From assembly GCA_937952135.1 (NCBI GenBank), contig CALFYL010000229.1, forward strand, positions 1 to 15,672: a DNA stretch of 15,672 nucleotides, given 5' to 3'. Made by a program: the position numbers and the translations under genes. Shown here piece after piece: positions 15,244 through 15,672 of this stretch (position 1 is its first letter; the number at the start of each line of letters is the position of its first letter). Under the pieces are notes generated by a model, which did not search any database, was not told the origin of the DNA, and saw only the letters and a program-made list of their open reading frames with translations. This stretch comes from an uncultured Planctomycetia bacterium. Its GTDB lineage: Bacteria; Planctomycetota; UBA1135; GCA-002686595.

Positions 15244-15447
15244 AATGCAATTTCGAAAACGCGTTCGGTTCCACGGCCCTTTCGGCCTCTAGAAACGTCG
15301 CCGCTCGCGACTCCTGACCCGCGACGCGACGACCTGACCCGCTACGCAACGACGACGAACGAGACTCCTGAACGCAACGATTCGACAGAGACTGAGCTTC
15401 TTCCACTCCTGGCCCGGGCCCGCGACAACGCGGGCCCGCGTCATTTC
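15244..15447 (+). repeat. Three-copy intergenic element, copy C
   Basis: Most diverged copy. Its 3' 91 nt (15357-15447) differ from copy A at three positions, its 5' part matches copy B, and the middle is 19 nt longer (37 against 18 nt between the conserved blocks). A 19-nt change breaks any reading frame, so the element is not protein-coding. The three ACTCCTG motifs are all kept. Similarity ends right after TCATTTC, whereas A and B remain alike into the adjacent gene's stop codon. No repeat-protein gene follows on the right within the window. Confidence 0.8.
15415..15438 (+). terminator. Conserved GC hairpin, copy C
   Basis: The 10-bp stem CGGGCCCGCG/CGCGGGCCCG is unchanged, while the loop is ACAA (15425-15428) instead of GAAA. 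It is followed by GCGTCATTTCTCTC, slightly more pyrimidine-rich than in copies A and B. Changes confined to the loop with an intact stem fit a structural role. Confidence 0.55.
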
Positions 15448-15672
15448 TCTCGACGACTCCCGCGCGGCGCATCGGCCTCTGCAAGCTCGCCACGAGCGCC
15501 TCGGGGCGACTCAGCCGCTGCCGTTCCCGCGCCTCACCCTCCTCCAGGGGGGTCCCCACGGAATGTGCGCTTTTCTCGTTCGGATGCGAAATGCGCGTGG
15601 CTGACGGTGCCGCAGCCCTCAAGGCTGCGCTGGGGATCCTAACTCTTCTCGATGCCGCAAGCCCGCTGGCCT
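15448..15672. other. Right-edge stretch without a recognisable gene
   Basis: No frame on either strand looks like a real protein here. The stretch holds two small potential hairpins on the plus strand: ACCCTCC/GGGGGGT (15536-15553, one G-U pair) and CGCAGCC/GGCTGCG with a 5-nt loop (15611-15629), the latter followed by a pyrimidine-rich run (AACTCTTCTC). The second could be the terminator of a gene outside the window. Evidence is weak. Confidence 0.35.

Larger units (their letters stand above)
10063..15287. repeat. Tandem duplication of [intergenic element + repeat-protein gene]
   Basis: The region holds two consecutive units in the same orientation, 10063-12586 and 12587 to about 15287, each made of the intergenic element and a carboxypeptidase-regulatory-like gene. 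A third element copy closes the series on the right. The repeat period is 2524 bp for A to B and 2697 bp for B to C. The extra 173 bp is nearly all explained by the 162 bp of the MITE-like insertion plus one target copy, and by 6 bp more coding sequence. The two genes agree at roughly 70% of residues where I compared them, while the element and the last codons are almost identical. Confidence 0.85.

Noticed and set aside
10041..15447. Repeats as a CRISPR array
   Set aside because: Only three copies, about 2.5 kb apart with genes between them; no short regular repeat-spacer pattern and no cas genes.

Overview
The window is very GC-rich and looks like a piece of a Planctomycetota (PVM-group) chromosome. 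This rests on family content: carboxypeptidase-regulatory-like surface proteins in several paralogues, a gingipain-like (C25) secreted protein, and a RpiB/DeoC pair with long N-terminal extensions. Shine-Dalgarno signals are poor and there are non-ATG starts. The taxonomic call is inference; Myxococcota or another GC-rich phylum cannot be excluded. No rRNA, tRNA, CRISPR array or phage gene was seen.

Layout. (1) 1-2484, minus strand: a dicarboxylate/amino-acid:cation symporter followed 66 bp later by a secreted multi-domain FKBP-type prolyl isomerase whose C-terminus runs off the left edge. (2) 2551-7544, plus strand: a small putative exported lipoprotein, an unusual RpiB-like sugar-phosphate isomerase, a class I deoxyribose-phosphate aldolase (start overlapping the rpiB stop as ATGA), and a large membrane-anchored protein of about seven beta-sandwich repeats. 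(3) 7584-7611: a hairpin between convergent genes. (4) 7613-14939, minus strand: a secreted C25-like protein and two tandemly duplicated repeat proteins, each with a copy of an intergenic element just beyond its stop codon. (5) 14940-15672: no convincing gene, but a palindromic MITE-like insertion, a third copy of the intergenic element and a small hairpin.

Two things stand out. First, the RpiB-like protein and DeoC both start with an amphipathic helix plus linker or extra domain, like cargo enzymes of bacterial microcompartments; RpiB plus DeoC is the core enzyme pair of the 'sugar-phosphate utilizing' (SPU) compartment type, yet no shell gene lies in the window. The RpiB-like protein also has Asp where the catalytic Cys is expected. 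Second, a three-copy intergenic element (about 165-205 bp) is conserved much better than the duplicated genes beside it. It ends in a conserved GC hairpin, carries three ACTCCTG motifs per copy, and is not coding because one copy has a 19-nt length change. A 158-bp palindromic insertion flanked by CTAG lies upstream of only one of the two duplicated genes; the other preserves an apparently empty site.
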